Both the position numbers and the translations under genes were made by a program. Positions 1 through 13,223 of a stretch of 64,000 nucleotides of DNA are shown piece by piece. Source of the DNA: Coniella vitis (taxonomy: Eukaryota > Ascomycota > Sordariomycetes > Diaporthales > Schizoparmaceae); assembly GCA_011317545.1 (NCBI GenBank), contig WUJK01000001.1, positions 3,019,001 through 3,083,000 of the forward strand, read 5' to 3'. Each line of letters opens with the position of its first letter. Position 1 is the first letter of the stretch. The notes below the pieces were generated by a model. It saw nothing but the letters and a program-made list of their open reading frames with translations. It was not told the origin of the DNA and ran no database searches.

Positions 1-2231
1 ATACAGCGTCTTGTCGTTGGGTCTGGAATGGAAAACCAGTTGCGTGTTACCTTAGCTGGACCATAGCACGGCACTCTATGTCTCGCTGACATATCTGCTA
101 TGCCGTGAATGAGACGAAGATCGGACAACCCGTATTTTTTCGTCATTAGCCAAGCGATGCGATACCACGGCGAGGTCCCAAGATCACAGGTGATCTGTTT
201 GGACACATCTCTACCACGATGCACGTGGACGAAGTCGTGACGGAATTCTGTATGCAGGAATACCCTATCATAGCAAAATTGACAGACGTTAAAGTTGTCG
301 TGCTTTGGGAGCGTCCACCAATCTTCAGACCCTGCTCGCGGGAGCTGGTGGGGACAGTCTGGTAGACCTGGCAAGGCGCCATTGTTGACATCTTCAGAAT
401 ATCGGCGGTACGACATCACTGAATATGATGGCTGCTCCAAGTCAGTCCAACTTTGTCGAGGGCTCAGGGGCAAGCGGTGGTGCGGTAGGTGGAAGGCACT
501 GGAAGGCCGAGGGCTCTGATGGTGAGGAACACTCTCGAAGGATGATTGACGGTACCAGGGTGGGGAGGGCGGCAACATGTGCCGACTCCCAGCGTCCAGA
601 CCCATCGCCATGGGAGGTATTTTTTGGGGCAGAGAGGCATTTACCAGGTCATGAAGTCTTGTTTGGGATCTGACGCTAGGATTTCGGGAGGATATTCGAG
701 GGCGGTCCGTTTCTGGTGCGAGGCCTTGCTGCTTGGCCTTAGGATGACTTCGGGGTGAGGGTGGATCGTCTGGTGCTAGTGGTGATGCTGGCCGATCAAC
801 TTCGACACGACGTCTATCTTTCGGTGTGTTCAAGGAAGGGGTTGAAGCGCGAGGATCCAGCGGGGGCCTACGGTTCGATGTTTGTTCGTCATAAAATTTG
901 GGAGATGGCAATGGTGATTCGAGTCGGGGCTTCGACTTTAGAGTGGTCATCGATCGTGAGCCGGCTGGGCTCGGGGTAGGAGTATGGCGGGATTCATAAG
1001 GTGCAACTGACGTTTTAAGGTCGCCATGAGTCCGATGTGCCTTGACTTCGATGTAATCATCGCTTGAATGGTCATGGTCTATCTCTCGGGGCGGCGAGGA
1101 GCGGTCATGGTGGCTTGGCCGCTTGACGTTGCTTCTCGGAGAGTTAGTATGCAATGGTGCTGTGGATGAGCCTGCCCGTGATAAACTAGGCGGAGAACGT
1201 CGACCCTCAGGAGGAGGAGACGGTAGCTCTCGCTGAGACCGACCGTGAGCTTCGTCTCTGTATGAGCCATGCCTCTCACTGGGCCTTTTAGGCAATTCTG
1301 AATCTGATGGAATTCGTCTATAATCAGAAGACGATCTAGAATGCCCATGTCTCGACCTCTGATCCTCTGCATATGGCCGATGACGAGGTGGATCCTCATG
1401 ACCGTAACTACTGTGAGATGTTGAACTCAAATGAGGTTTTTTGCGATTTTTTGGCGTATGATTCAAGGGAGCAGGCGACAAAAACCCATTTCTGACATGC
1501 TGCGCAGACTCGGCATGTGGGCTAAAGTAGTCCGTGGCTGCTTCTTGTGCTCTTTGGTCGAAATCAGTTGCGGACCTCGACCTTTGAAAATGTGCGCTTG
1601 GTCTTGGATGGTCGACGTGATCGACTTGGGTTTGTATACGAGGCAAATCTGTCCTTGATCTGCGAAGTCGTAGCTCTGGTGGTGCCTCGGGACACAGGGG
1701 CCTTTTTCTGTTGGGAACGGAGGCCGACTGACTAGGTGACTCTGATGATGGCGATGTTGAGGCCTCAAATCCGCCGTCGCTGTTCAATAAATCGTGGGGC
1801 GCGACAAGTACAAATCGTCGCTCGGCGTTGAATTCTGGTACAGGCAGTAAGATGGGATTTTGGTCCACCTCCCCTCTGAATTTTGGTTCTCCATCGCCCG
1901 AAGTCGAGACTGAGCCGTTTAGCTCCCTAGCCACCGATGCCTCCTCGTCTTCAACATTCGGTGGTGGAGGATACTGCAGGTGCGTGGAACAGGAGAGAGA
2001 CCTTGGGGTTTTGGATAGCGTGGGTTCAGAATGAACGAGTTTGACGAACTGGTCTCGTCGAGTTGGACTGCAAGTGGCAAGGCAAGTAGCAGTTTGTCAG
2101 CGAAATAATGCAATTCCATGTGCTCTACTTATCGTGAGGCTAGCGGACACTTACAAGCTGGGAATCTTGGCTCTACTGGTAGTCCACACCCCCGTCCTCA
2201 ACAGGCTTTCAAAATCCGAATCCTCAATCAT
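1..2231 (-). CDS. Ser/Arg/Pro-rich conserved fungal protein (partial, 3' end outside window)
   Basis: I start the gene at the ATG whose first base is 2231. Stops lie just upstream in frame. Exon 1 is 2231-2155. A GTAAGT...CTGAC...CAG intron occupies 2154-2068. Exon 2 runs open from 2067 past the left edge, giving about 714 residues so far. Residues ~40-600 are low-complexity, rich in Ser, Arg, Pro, His and Asp, with SR/RS-type dipeptides and charged runs. From about residue 610 the sequence becomes ordered: a Cys-X2-Cys (CQFC) is followed by His/Phe-rich segments, a TSPWYRIAWL stretch and a VTRNWFSI stretch. From memory this C-terminal block resembles fungal proteins annotated as ser/arg-related nuclear matrix protein; that name comes from composition and no function is established. 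The Cys pair and downstream Cys residues could bind metal (inference). Exons and frame are strongly supported; function is unknown. Confidence 0.8.
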
Positions 2232-5200
2232 GGTTGGCTATCCCGCAATTCGGGGTTTTCAGACGATATCAATACCCAAGAAGCACATTGTGGCATCCAC
2301 AATCACAATGGAGTTGCTGGTTGGCACCGGCTGTCGGAACTGGTTCTTAGCGAAGACTCTGAACGGCGACGGGTCCCGGCAGCAGCGGTGATACTGGAGG
2401 AGGATCGCGGCACAAGAACGCTGGGTGCGGTGTTGAATGGAAGAAACAAAGGCAAGGGTTGGCTGTTGTAGGGGTTCGATGCTAATTCAAATCAGGCGCA
2501 AGACCAGAGGAGGATCAGTTGGTAAGGGACCAAGGGGGCGCAACTTGTCGTGTGTGCGGCCGCTTGGAGGCGACCCTGGGTGGGTGAGCGATGCTGCTGC
2601 AGCCTCAGCAAAGGAATGATGGGTGGGCGAAGATGGATGAAAGAAACGGCCGGGGTCAGCAGCTCAGCGCTGTGGCGCGCTTACTTTGTATATGCCAAAA
2701 GCTCGAGGCCTCTTGCCTTTTTCTTCTGTTCGCTCTTGCAAGAACAGTCGAGTCTAGTACTTGTTACGTGGTACGTACCGCGGGCAAGAATTGTCACATC
2801 CGGAGGGGCAAGAGCACGCCAAAATTCAAGTCCAAGGCTTGCTGCGTCTGTGCCGCTCATGGCACATACCTGAGTCCACACCTCCACCCGCACCGCAGCG
2901 GGGCGAACTGCAATTGCCTCTTACGCGCATTGTCTGTCGTCTCCAACCAGTAGTCTATCGAAGTTCTGCTGTCGTCGGTCCAGGAGACGGGACGCCAACG
3001 AGAACAAAAGGTATCGCACAGCCGCGAAGCTCCGTCTTGAACGCACACCGCATCTCCTGATCAGCCACCACCCACGCTTTCAGAGCGCGAAGGAAATACC
3101 GAGCTCGCACAGCACTGGCTGCAAAAGAGGCTCAAACACGTCAAGACTGGACAAGACCTGCGACCAAGAAACTGTTTCTCGCTCCAGGCGGCCAGCGAGC
3201 AAACAGCCGGCCTGGCGCCCAGCCATGGCGCTGCAGAACGGCCCAAACCACAAGGCCTTGATCCAGCTTTTTGGTCGGTTGCTGCGGGGGCTTGATTGCC
3301 GATAAAAGATCAGCGCGAGGCCATCAGCGACGCGGATTGATGCATACAACGCTGTTTCGCCCTGCCGAGTGGTGATGGGTCGCTGCCATCCGCGGCTCGT
3401 GAGGGACTAGGCGCGCCCTGAATGCAGCGCACGTCTTGTCATTACTGTTTCGGCCAGGTTGGCGACCTCTGTCTTTCCTTGCCCGTGTACCACAATGCGC
3501 ATTGGAAAGATAGAGGTCTGGGCCTTCCTGGTGCTCTCATCCCGAAGACCTGTCGTATCTTCCACAGGCACAGCTTCGAAGTGTCCTTGAACGATCATGC
3601 CAATCCTGCTACGCTGCCTGATTCGGTCCATCACAGCTCGATCGAGCCCTTTTCTGCTCTGCTTAAGCAAGTGCTCAGTCGTTCTGTGCAATCCGGCGTT
3701 TTCTCTGCGTCAGCTTGGTGCATCCTACTACACACAAGTCGGGCGGACGAACTCATGCCAGATCGCTAGTGACGGTCACACCTGTGCTCCATACTATGTA
3801 CATACCATGTAGTACAGCTCAAGGTGGCGTGCGCAAATTGCTTTTTCCCCTCTGCACGTCGAAATGAAGAAGAGGCCAAAAGCTGATGTGTGATTGCCCA
3901 AAGCGCCTCTCTCGTGCCACCCGGACATATCATGAAAGGAACCTCACGTCACGCCTTATGCACAACTCGTCAAGAAAGAAACATTCCGGAAACCTGTCTG
4001 CTTGTGAATATAGACTCTTCAATGACGACAGACTCATTGACTCTATCATTTGGTCGTTGGATTCTCATGTCCTCATGGCCCTCGAGCAGGCTTTCGGTCG
4101 TCCTGCGATTGTCCAGAGGACAACTGTACAGTCTCGAACAACTCAACCTTGGGAGCACTAGTTGATAATACATTAAATGACCTACAATAATCTCGTGTTG
4201 TTCGGATAGTCGCCGAGGAAGCTTCTGCTCTTCTGCATTGGATGACGCTCTACGTAGTAGACCTGGCCACCTCACAGCACATACCGCTATTTCAAGATTG
4301 ACGACAAATGCTACCAGCCGATTCGCATCACACGGTAGGCAGCCACTGAGTTACATAGCTCAAGGAGCCGTATCTTTCAGGACGCGAGGACAATCTGGCC
4401 CAACTCTGGCTTCTTACAATTGGTGAGTCCCCTGATGCTGCCCACATAACTAATCACTAGTTCGAGTCTATTCCGACTTCTCTGGGTCTCAGAATTGGCA
4501 CCGCGGTGTAGTATAGGCCAAGTGCGGCGGCGCATTTGATGCGATGCTAGCCAAAGGATATGCGGTGGCACATCCTAATTTGTTTGCCCGCTACTGTACA
4601 ATACATCCGATGATGACCATCTCGCCCCCCAAAGTTACACATGTTGGTGATCTACAACATACTATGTAGTAAAGAGATGAGAACAAGCAATGGATGTATA
4701 TATACTAGATAGTCCAACAGGCCGTGACGTTCGCTAGTCCAAAGTATTTGCAATATTATGCATGCCGACGCCTGGGGGCGATGCTGCTTGCTTGTGATGG
4801 AATCACGAGAAGAAGCTCTGGCTTCTAACATCAATCAAATAGCGATTTGAGGGGGGAAATTTTCGCCTTACGACTGCCCAGCAATATCGAGCACATCAAC
4901 AATTACCTAGGTAGCTACGTTCACGGTGGACACGACTATTGAGGACTTGCTATATGCTCCCTGTCATCGAGTAGTGGCTCAACGCAAGTCTTCGACTGAA
5001 CTGGGGAAGTCTCGTCTTGCCATGCCTATAGATTGTCTGCTTTCAGGTTTAATTGCCACCTTCATACAACTTCGAGGTCTTCAAATAGAGCTTTTCTCTC
5101 GAAATCAGCGACAGAATGACACCAAGGGCACGCCGCACGCCACAGAAAATCAGTCGATGTAGCCCTGCTCCTTACTTGATCTGGACAAAGGGCGACGGAA

Positions 5201-7233
5201 ATATCATGTAGGTAATGAATACGGGCCAGCATCTGACATGGCCACGCACAATGACGCATATAGAGAAGCAATGCTTCTTGCCTCAACGTGGCGTTGCTCG
5301 CAGCAACTGTCTTGAGATGCACCACTACCCACTCGGCATTATGCGAACATGACAGGCTTGCTTTTCCAATATGCAGAACCGTTAACACGACCACCGTTAT
5401 AGCAACTCAAATTCAAACTGGGAATCGTGTAGGTTTTGTGTTTGGCATTTTGAAAGTATTTGGGCTTTCATGGGAGAGAACAACACCATAGTAGGTGATA
5501 ATAGCATACACAGTGTCTACCCAAGTGCTTCGCAATTCCAAGCACGACTTGGAGTTGGCTGTGTGCGCGCGTTATTTTGCTTGCTGCAAGTGTGCGGTCC
5601 AAATAAACTACATCCATGTGTCTGTTGGCATATCAGCAGCATCAACAATCGTTCAAGTCTCCCGTGCTGTCGAGTCTCCCGGCATGTTCAGGCTTAGATG
5701 GCCATCAAAATCCATTGACAGTCGGGCTTCCATGCTCGCAAACATCTAACTATGCTCGAGCGACACCGAGACCGTTATCGGATAGCCCAGCGGGGTTTGA
5801 TTTGGCGGCTCTTGGACTCTTATTATTACCAGAAAAAGTGTGGTAACGGAACCCGTATGATGACGTTGCTTGGCTTTTGGATGGCTTCTACTTGCTGTCC
5901 CTAGTTTTGGTTCTATCTTGAAACTTGCTCTGTCTGTTTGCTTGCTTGATCGCTGCACGCAAATCTGTTATGTTGACCTCTGCGGGCAAAGGTCAAGCCA
6001 TCTTTGGCATGTGAGCATCACCAGCGCGTTCCAAGGCAGCAGAGCATTGCGTTCTGCCTTCAAATGCTATCATGGCTGAGATCAAGTGACAGAAGGTTGA
6101 GGCAATGTACTGACACAATCCCAGAACGATAAGGCCATCGACAGTGTTATTTTATTACCTGGTCAGTTGTGATACCTAGTTCAAGGTGCAGCGGTTAATG
6201 ACTGCAGGGGACGCGACGCGTCAAGCGTGAATTTGCTCGGCTGCTTGAGGGTTGCACGCAATGGGTGCCCCACAGTTTGATCCAGAATGAGACCAAAGAG
6301 TGAGAGCAGTAAAAAAATTCCGAAGTTGGGAAGGCGAGAGACGTGGCAAAGTGCTCGTCGTCTACCATGTGCAGGTTCGCGAAACGCCGTTGTATTTCAA
6401 GAGCTTGGGCATGACTCACCTCAGCGTTTCCTTTTGCCAAATAGCATGCAACATCACAAAGATGAATGATGTTGGCACATTCAGTATAACTACTACGTGT
6501 CTCTACAGACGATGATAACTTCTTCATGACACCACACAAGGCAGCGATCACAATGAAAGAATCAGAGAAGACTCTGGTTAAGAAAACAAAAATTTCGCCC
6601 AGGTCGACCCCGAAGGGTAAACCAGACTGGTCAGCACCACGATGTGCAATGCAGGCCTCCCAACCTAGTCGCAGTAATTCCTGATCTACCGCGACTCAGA
6701 CAAGGTAAGTATGAAGAAAAGAAAAAGAGAAGAAAACCTCGGAAAGAAGATGGGAGGGTGGCAGGATATTTATATTCATTTGGCCACTAATTGTGCCGCT
6801 TGCTCACCGGTCTTGCCGCCTTCCGTTATTGGGCGAAGGTGGGGCACGCTAGTGCAGGCAGCCTGGCAGCCTGGTCCAAGCGTCGTCAGGCTGCAGCCAA
6901 GACCACCTTGCACCCCTCAGCAGCTTACTCATACAATCGCCTTCACGACGTGCCTGCAACTCTACGAGAGCACGAATGCAAACAACGAGTTTGAATATGA
7001 CATCTTGTCGCTATAATTGCGCCTAACTGGGAACCTAGAGATTGAAAGAATCTGTCTCGACGCGGTATCCGTTTTCAACTTTCCCTCGACGATCGGTTGA
7101 CATTCGATAGCCGCATTGCTTATCACCACCTACGCGGCCAAATTCAGCATGGAATGGTTCTGTTGATGATCTTCCATGACTTGCCCAAATAACAAGCAAC
7201 AATTGGAGACGCTGCAACTCGTATCCAACAAAT
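2232..7233. other. Intergenic region between divergent genes, no supported gene
   Basis: About 5 kb between a minus-strand and a plus-strand gene that point away from each other. Only short overlapping ORFs on both strands are present, with no family I recognise and no splice-consistent gene structure. One copy of the tactatgtac motif lies near 3793 and another near 4664. It probably holds the promoters and 5' UTRs of the flanking genes. Confidence 0.5.
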
Positions 7234-9072
7234 ATGGGGAGACTAGGCCCCCTCACCTCGATGGCCCTCGGTCGGTCCCCCTACGATGATGTGGTGATGG
7301 GCGAGGGCGAGAGTGATCCACGTGAGCCGCTGCAGATGTACGATGAGCGCGGCCGACCCTTTAACCCAGAGACGAAGCGAATCAACAAAGACATCATACG
7401 CTCCCATAACGAGGTCATGCTAGTCATAGGTGTGGTTGAGTCCGAAAACACAGTCGAGGAGCTCAAGGCTGAGCAGCTGCGGCGGTACGAACACGAGCAC
7501 CGTGATGTGCGCATTGCACGCCGTCTCGAGGGAGTTGCCCGGGCTTGTGAGTTCTTTGGGGTATACGGCGTTACTGGAATCAGACAGCGGATCCTGTTAT
7601 ACCGCGAGTACCAGCATGTGCCCTTCTCACGACTCTGGCAGGTTGAACGACGAACGCAAAACCCCGCAAGTCTTTGGCCACATGGCCTGCCCGCGTATCT
7701 GGCATCCACCTACATTGAAATGCCGTGGATTGCAAATCGCGTCCGTGCAAGTGCAATAGCGCGTGCAGCATTCACATATCTAAAGATATCGCTCGAGTTG
7801 TGGGGTCTCTTGCAACAAACGCAGCTCTTACCAGCCTCCGCTTCGCCTTGGTTCCCAAGCTGGAAATTCTTCATTCCCTTCTCCAGCGCGTCAATCATAC
7901 CGCCATGCCCTCCACCATCCTCCCTGAGTCCTCGATCTATATTAGGATGGCTAGCCAGGATAGGGCTCAGTATAAGACCGTACATTGTTTCTTGGCTTTT
8001 ACATAACCTATACGTCTCTGCCTGGTTCTGGCTTCACAACGAGATTTATACAATGTTGCCCAGCCCCTCCAACCATGACTCACGATTCATCGACAGCCTG
8101 ATTCTTTCCCATCGACTGACCGCCGAACGAGAGTCGGAAGCAGCACAGAATCAGCAACTACCACCACCTGACAGTCAGGGACATGTACATGCCGCACCAA
8201 CGGAAGATTCCCACGAAACAAGCGCCTGGACTCTGTCACCGCCGGGTGAGCAGGCAATCGACAGTGATGCCGCCGACCAGGTCGCCCAGCCAGAAATGCG
8301 CAGCACCACGCCTACTGATCATCCTGATCTTTCGGGGCTTCCTCCTTCCCGACCTAGAAGCCGCCCACGCCGGCCCCGTGCTCCGAACCATGAAGAGTTC
8401 AGTTCTGATGATGAGGCCACGGAAGAAGTTGTTAGCGCTACTCTGATTAGCTTTGATGTTGAGAATCATCCAGAGAACCCTGATCCGGCCAATGACAGCA
8501 ACATCCCGCCTGGCGTGTGGTCGGCTGAGCTGCGTCCTAACCCGGGCAACGACTCTGTCGGCAGCCGGGATGGCGACGATGGAGTCGGTGCGAGACGTCG
8601 AGCGTCATCCCGGATGTATAGAGCCAATGACCTCACACGGCTCCCCGCAGTCTACGCCGCTGAAATACTGGCGCGGCAGCTGACTTCGTTGATCGTTTGG
8701 CCGCTTGAAGCAGCTGCCCTCAGAGAACTCGCGTGGCAGTGGTGTCAAGCTAGGGGCATGTCGACAAGAGCACTGTGGGAGCCGGCCTGGGCTTGGCCAT
8801 TAAGAACAAACAATGGGCTTCTCGGCTTCAAGTTCGACTTCTTTGCGGGCTTCTCGGCTGGCTCATTCCTGAATCTCGTTGGCCTCGAATTGGTCCACTT
8901 GCTGTTTGACGCAACCATGTGGAGTCTTGTGGCAAGCTATGTGGCTGGCTCCATCATTTCCGACGAGGAATGGGAGAAAATGCAAAAGACAGAGCAGGAT
9001 GAGCAACAGCTATTGAATGATGTCGTTGATGAATTAGACGGTGATCACTTGGACAATAGGTTGTCTGGTTGA
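7234..9072 (+). CDS. Conserved fungal membrane protein, function unknown
   Basis: Single-exon ORF of 612 residues. An in-frame ATG at 7261 (MALGRSPYDD) could equally be the start, since nothing decides between them. The N-terminal ~130 residues are charged and look folded, including YDERGRPFNPETKRINKDI and a VMLVIGVVE stretch. Residues ~235-275 (around ILGWLARIGLSI and WLLHNLYVSAWFWLH) are hydrophobic and could form one or two membrane segments. Residues ~290-460 are disordered, acidic and Pro/Ser-rich. The C-terminal ~130 residues hold further hydrophobic helices (FDFFAGFSAGSFLNLVGLEL, MWSLVASYVAGSII) and an acidic Gln-rich end. The layout suggests a multi-span protein with a long loop between two membrane blocks. 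I recall similar proteins only as uncharacterised ascomycete entries. The clean 1.8-kb ORF makes it a real gene; its role is unknown. Confidence 0.82.
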   Translation: MGRLGPLTSMALGRSPYDDVVMGEGESDPREPLQMYDERGRPFNPETKRINKDIIRSHNEVMLVIGVVESENTVEELKAEQLRRYEHEHRDVRIARRLEGVARACEFFGVYGVTGIRQRILLYREYQHVPFSRLWQVERRTQNPASLWPHGLPAYLASTYIEMPWIANRVRASAIARAAFTYLKISLELWGLLQQTQLLPASASPWFPSWKFFIPFSSASIIPPCPPPSSLSPRSILGWLARIGLSIRPYIVSWLLHNLYVSAWFWLHNEIYTMLPSPSNHDSRFIDSLILSHRLTAERESEAAQNQQLPPPDSQGHVHAAPTEDSHETSAWTLSPPGEQAIDSDAADQVAQPEMRSTTPTDHPDLSGLPPSRPRSRPRRPRAPNHEEFSSDDEATEEVVSATLISFDVENHPENPDPANDSNIPPGVWSAELRPNPGNDSVGSRDGDDGVGARRRASSRMYRANDLTRLPAVYAAEILARQLTSLIVWPLEAAALRELAWQWCQARGMSTRALWEPAWAWPLRTNNGLLGFKFDFFAGFSAGSFLNLVGLELVHLLFDATMWSLVASYVAGSIISDEEWEKMQKTEQDEQQLLNDVVDELDGDHLDNRLSG

Positions 9073-9609
9073 AAAGCAAGCTGGTGCTGTTGCGTTTCAC
9101 CCATGTACATAATACACCTTATGGCTTCAGGGCGATCTTCCCTTCGCCGTCATTTTTGTCCCGTGAACATCTGCTCGATAGCATCAGTTCGCCTTGTTGC
9201 AGGTTTGCACCCCAAGGCATACATTCTAGAAGGAAGACACATTGCTCCGTACAGAGGTTCCTGATACTCGGGTGCAAAAACAAAAAAAAAACGCTCAAAA
9301 TATGACGTAAGCGCCTAAGAGAGCAGCAAGAGTACAAAGTAGAGAGCTACCCAGGTAAGTAGGTAGTAGCACGTTGTCAAATTTGTGGGCAACAGCACTG
9401 GGAAGCTCAGCGTTGACAACAACCATCCGTCGCTCCTGCAAAAATAATATAGACAAACAAACCGGGTCTTCACACCAACATTTTGCACAGCTCACGTACA
9501 GCCTGTCTAGCCACAGGCTTGGGGATTACGGCCCTGAGCTTCTCTCTTTTATGCGCTTCTGAAGGATAAAGAAAAGCAGCTGCGTGAGTGACGGAGTTGC
9601 GTCGCAATT
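9073..9609. other. Intergenic spacer
   Basis: About 540 nt between two co-oriented genes. It holds the 3' region of the upstream gene (A-rich stretch near 9284-9295) and the promoter of the kinase. I see no gene or RNA in it. Confidence 0.5.
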
Positions 9610-11418
9610 ATGAAGCACTTAGTCATGATCGGGGCTTGCTACCTCGACACGATACTCAGGTAAGAGTCCACTAAACCGCGCAGCTCTAAACACATCGGCA
9701 CACAAACTCAAGTCACCGTCTGCTCAGTGTCCCTCACCTGCCTGAAGAAGATGCCAAATTGCGAGCCACGAGTCTCAAAGTCCGTCGAGGGGGCAACTGC
9801 GGCAACTCGCTCGAGGTCCTACAGCAATACGTGTCTGCCTCGGACATGGCGCTGCACCTGGTGACTGTCCTCCCGGATCGACGGTCGCCAGCGACGGAAA
9901 AAATCTTGTCTTCCTTTGCCGCAAATGGGCTTGCTGACGTAGACTTGGCCCATTGTATCTATCGCGAGGGGCAGACCGAGCCTGCCAGCAGCTATATCAT
10001 TCACAGTCAGGAAACGGGCAGTCGAACCATTGTCAATTACAATGGTCTTGCGGAGATGACAGCCGAAGAATTTCTCGAGGTCGCAGACAAATTCCAACAC
10101 ATAGATGCCGATGTGTGGTGGCATTTTGAGGTACGTGTGGATGAATGGTTACTCCGTCTTCGACAGGCTCGCCCAGAAGATGCTTCAGAATTCCATCTGC
10201 CGCTCTGAGACCCAAGTTGCGGTTTCTACAGTAGACTGGTCCCGGTCCGTCGACGTCAGAAAGAAGCCCTTCTCGGCGTATGGATACGAGGATCCTATTG
10301 AAGAGCACATCCTTTTTCTGGGGATGTACCCTATGGAGAAAAGCGATAATCAATCATCACTCGGCGTGTGCAAGATAACCACTGTATGCTCGGCCTGGTG
10401 CCTGGATTTCAGCGCAGAGAGGGTGGACGTGCACTCAAAGAGTGCAAGCAAAAATGGGTGGTCATATGTGTTGTCCCGATGGATCTTGTGTGCTGCTGCT
10501 AAGCACATAAGTAACAGGGCCGAATTCCCGAGACCATAGCCTTGTGCATTGAGCATCTGCGCAGCCGCTTGCCTCGATCGCGAGTGAGCGTAGAAGTCGA
10601 GAAGCCTGGAAGAGAGGGGTTGCGGAATTTGGCCGCGCAGGCGGATGTTGTGTTCTATTCAAAGACTTGGGCTGAGGTAAGGCGACCCGCGCCTCGGCGC
10701 AGAGAAAACTGCGGCGGCACTTAGATGGAGGAAGACTGACAAACCCATCAAAATAACTGTATTCAGACCGAGGGATACGCAACCGCCGAAGCCTGTCTGA
10801 CACACGAGGTCGCGCCTAGGGCGTAAGTCGATTGTCATTCCCCACAACATGTGGCGGTAGTCGTGGAGATGATGGTGATGGTGGGCATGGATGTGTGGCT
10901 GCGTGCAACCCCGGGCAGCCAAACGTCACCTGGTTTATCGCTCATGCTGACGCACGCTGTGTTCTGTATTTTAGGTTCTTGCTCTTGAACACATGGGGCG
11001 CGGGCGGAGCGTGCGCGATCGCACCACCTAGTCGCGAGGTAATCCAGGTCGAGCCAGCAGTATCCGATGCGGGCGTGCACATTGTCGAGTATGAACACTA
11101 GCCAACCCCAGCATCATTTTCGTCCGCTACATAACATTGCTTTTGTCGATCGCTCGCCTCTGTTGCGAAGGTCCCCACTGTCCTTGTGGCACAACGCTGC
11201 AGATCGAGAACGTCCTGTTGCTAACTGGGAAATACCTGAATAGTGCCATTGGAGCGGGTGATACCTTTGTAGCGGGGGTCCTCTACGGCCTGCTGTGTCG
11301 GGAGGGGGCCTGGGATGTTGACAAGACGGTGAGATTTGGAGTAGACCTTGCCACGGCCAAGATCCAGCAGTACGGCTTTGGAGGATTAGCTCTCAAGATA
11401 GCACCGCCTGCAGTGTGA
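9610..11418 (+). CDS. Ketohexokinase-like pfkB family sugar kinase
   Basis: Six exons: 9610-9659, 9728-10130, 10518-10676, 10767-10822, 10975-11088, 11244-11418. They total 957 nt (318 residues), and all junctions are GT/AG and keep the frame. The N-terminus (GACYLDTIL, then RRGGNCGNSLEVLQQ) matches the pfkB substrate-binding region. The third exon gives EGRIPE followed by VSVEVEKPGREGL and ADVVFYSKTWAE, closely parallel to animal ketohexokinase (EGRN...EVEKPR...GDVVFVSK). The last exon gives the pfkB signature DAIGAGDTFVAG, whose Asp is the catalytic base. The D-A codon is rebuilt across the fifth intron. Expected activity is ATP-dependent phosphorylation of fructose or a related ketose in the cytosol; the substrate is inferred. 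Odd point: intron 2 is 387 nt, much longer than the other introns here. Confidence 0.9.
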
Positions 11419-13223
11419 TCCAAACGAGAGATTTGAGTCAACATGACCGCATCAGGCAAGGAGCCGAACGCTAAAATGGATGGGAAAATGACGGATGGGT
11501 CATTCTGCAGGTTGGCGCAGTATGTACGTTCTCAAGGATTGTTCAGGCTGTCGACATATGGCGGGATGTTGGGCTAGCGAAATTGGCAGCAAGAAAGCAG
11601 CAGCAGCAGCAGCAGCAACAACAACAAGCAGCAAGAGAGCAGTAAAGGTACAAGGGCCCGCAGGACCACGGAGTGCGGCGTGGGTTGGCGACGCGAAGCC
11701 AGTAGGAGTGGGATCGGGCAAATGTAGACCGTTCGCCCGCAGCATCGCCCGCGTGCAGATGCTCATGTTGCAAATTCTCCGAGGTGGGCGAGCTTCTGCT
11801 AGTTTGTTTGCCCAAGCTCTCGTGGCTGCGTGCACTGAGCCCGGCCGAGGTAAGCGACCAAGGGCGGCCCAGGAGATTGCTCCGTCAGTCCAAAGTACCC
11901 TCTTCCCTGGTGTTATAGCCTTTGGAAGGCGGGGGTGAGGAGAGAGTCCACGAAGTTCCCTTCCGCACAGCCAAAAGCGCTAGGCGAAATGGCACACGAC
12001 AGACCTCAGCAAAGGGCGGTGTAATCTACTTAGTACATAGTACTGGTAGTAGTACATCGTACTCTCCCGCGATCGCACTTGTCATGCAGGATAATGCGTG
12101 GATGGTGGATTTTATCGGTAGGACCAGTCGGCTTGAGATCGCCGGCGCCCATCACCCGAGCAGCCTTAGTGAATTCTTGCCTGTTTTTTCCCCCCTTCCC
12201 TTTCCTTTTTGCTTTGACGCTATCAAAAGACCTGTGACTTGCAGTGAGCAGTTGAGGACAGCAAGGGGGTTTGTGACAGGTTTGCTTTGTGCCTCGGTGG
12301 AGGCTGCCAGCCCTGCCCTGTCTGCGTCTGCGTCTGCTGGATCACAGGTGGTGTCCGTGAGACAAGCTCGCCAGATCAGGGCCACAGCAACCTGCGGCCC
12401 AATCAGGTCAGGCATGACGGAAACGAGGGCAGGCCCCCAAGATTCTGAGTCGCGTCTTTTCCCCTTGGTGGCGTTTGCGTCGTGGCAATGCCAGGACCTG
12501 GATTGGATAAATGGAACCGAACGGCTTGGTGATCCTTTGCATCCGCGAAACTCTCGGACGAGGCTGGCACAGCCATGCAGTTGCTGTATACCATGTATAG
12601 TACTATGATACACAGTACATGGTATTTGGAGCCGCCCCCTGGCTTCTCGACGCTACAAAGTACACATCTGTCTGGGTCGATCAACAACTAGCGTGCCGGC
12701 GCTTTGAATGAGAATGACGCAGCTGGGCGTCTTCCTCCCTGGTGAGAAACGCACAAGAGAAGGATCAGACCCTCTCAACAGCTCATAGCACAGACGATGA
12801 ACTGTCTAACTGTCGACATACATAAGTAGTAGCGCCATCTCGATAACCCAGCCCTCGTGGGCTGGCTGCGGGATCCGGGTTTTATGTCTTCCCCCCCCCC
12901 TCAAGAGCGCGAAACGGAAGGGCTGGGTTGGGCTTGGACCGCAACCTAGACTTGTTTGCCTGCTGGTGGTGTGGCCAATGCGGTTGCTGCAGAACATCGG
13001 TCCATCATGCGTGCCTGTTGTACTGGGCCCCGGGGGGGGGAAGAGCTTGGCGACTCGCGGACAGCTTTTTGGCGTCATTGGACCCAAGCAGCTGGCAGCA
13101 TCGGGGCTCAGAGGGCGGGCCTGTTTCGAAGACAAGGCAGCCAGAGCCAGGAATGGGACCAACGACCGCACGTCCTGGACTGCTGGACGCTGGGCCCCTC
13201 CTCCTTGTCGGTGCAGAAAAAAC

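Noticed and set aside
3407..3691. 95-codon minus-strand ORF with a plausible-looking peptide (VVHGQGKTEVANLAETV)
   Set aside because: Also open on the plus strand, no splice-consistent extension and no recognised family.
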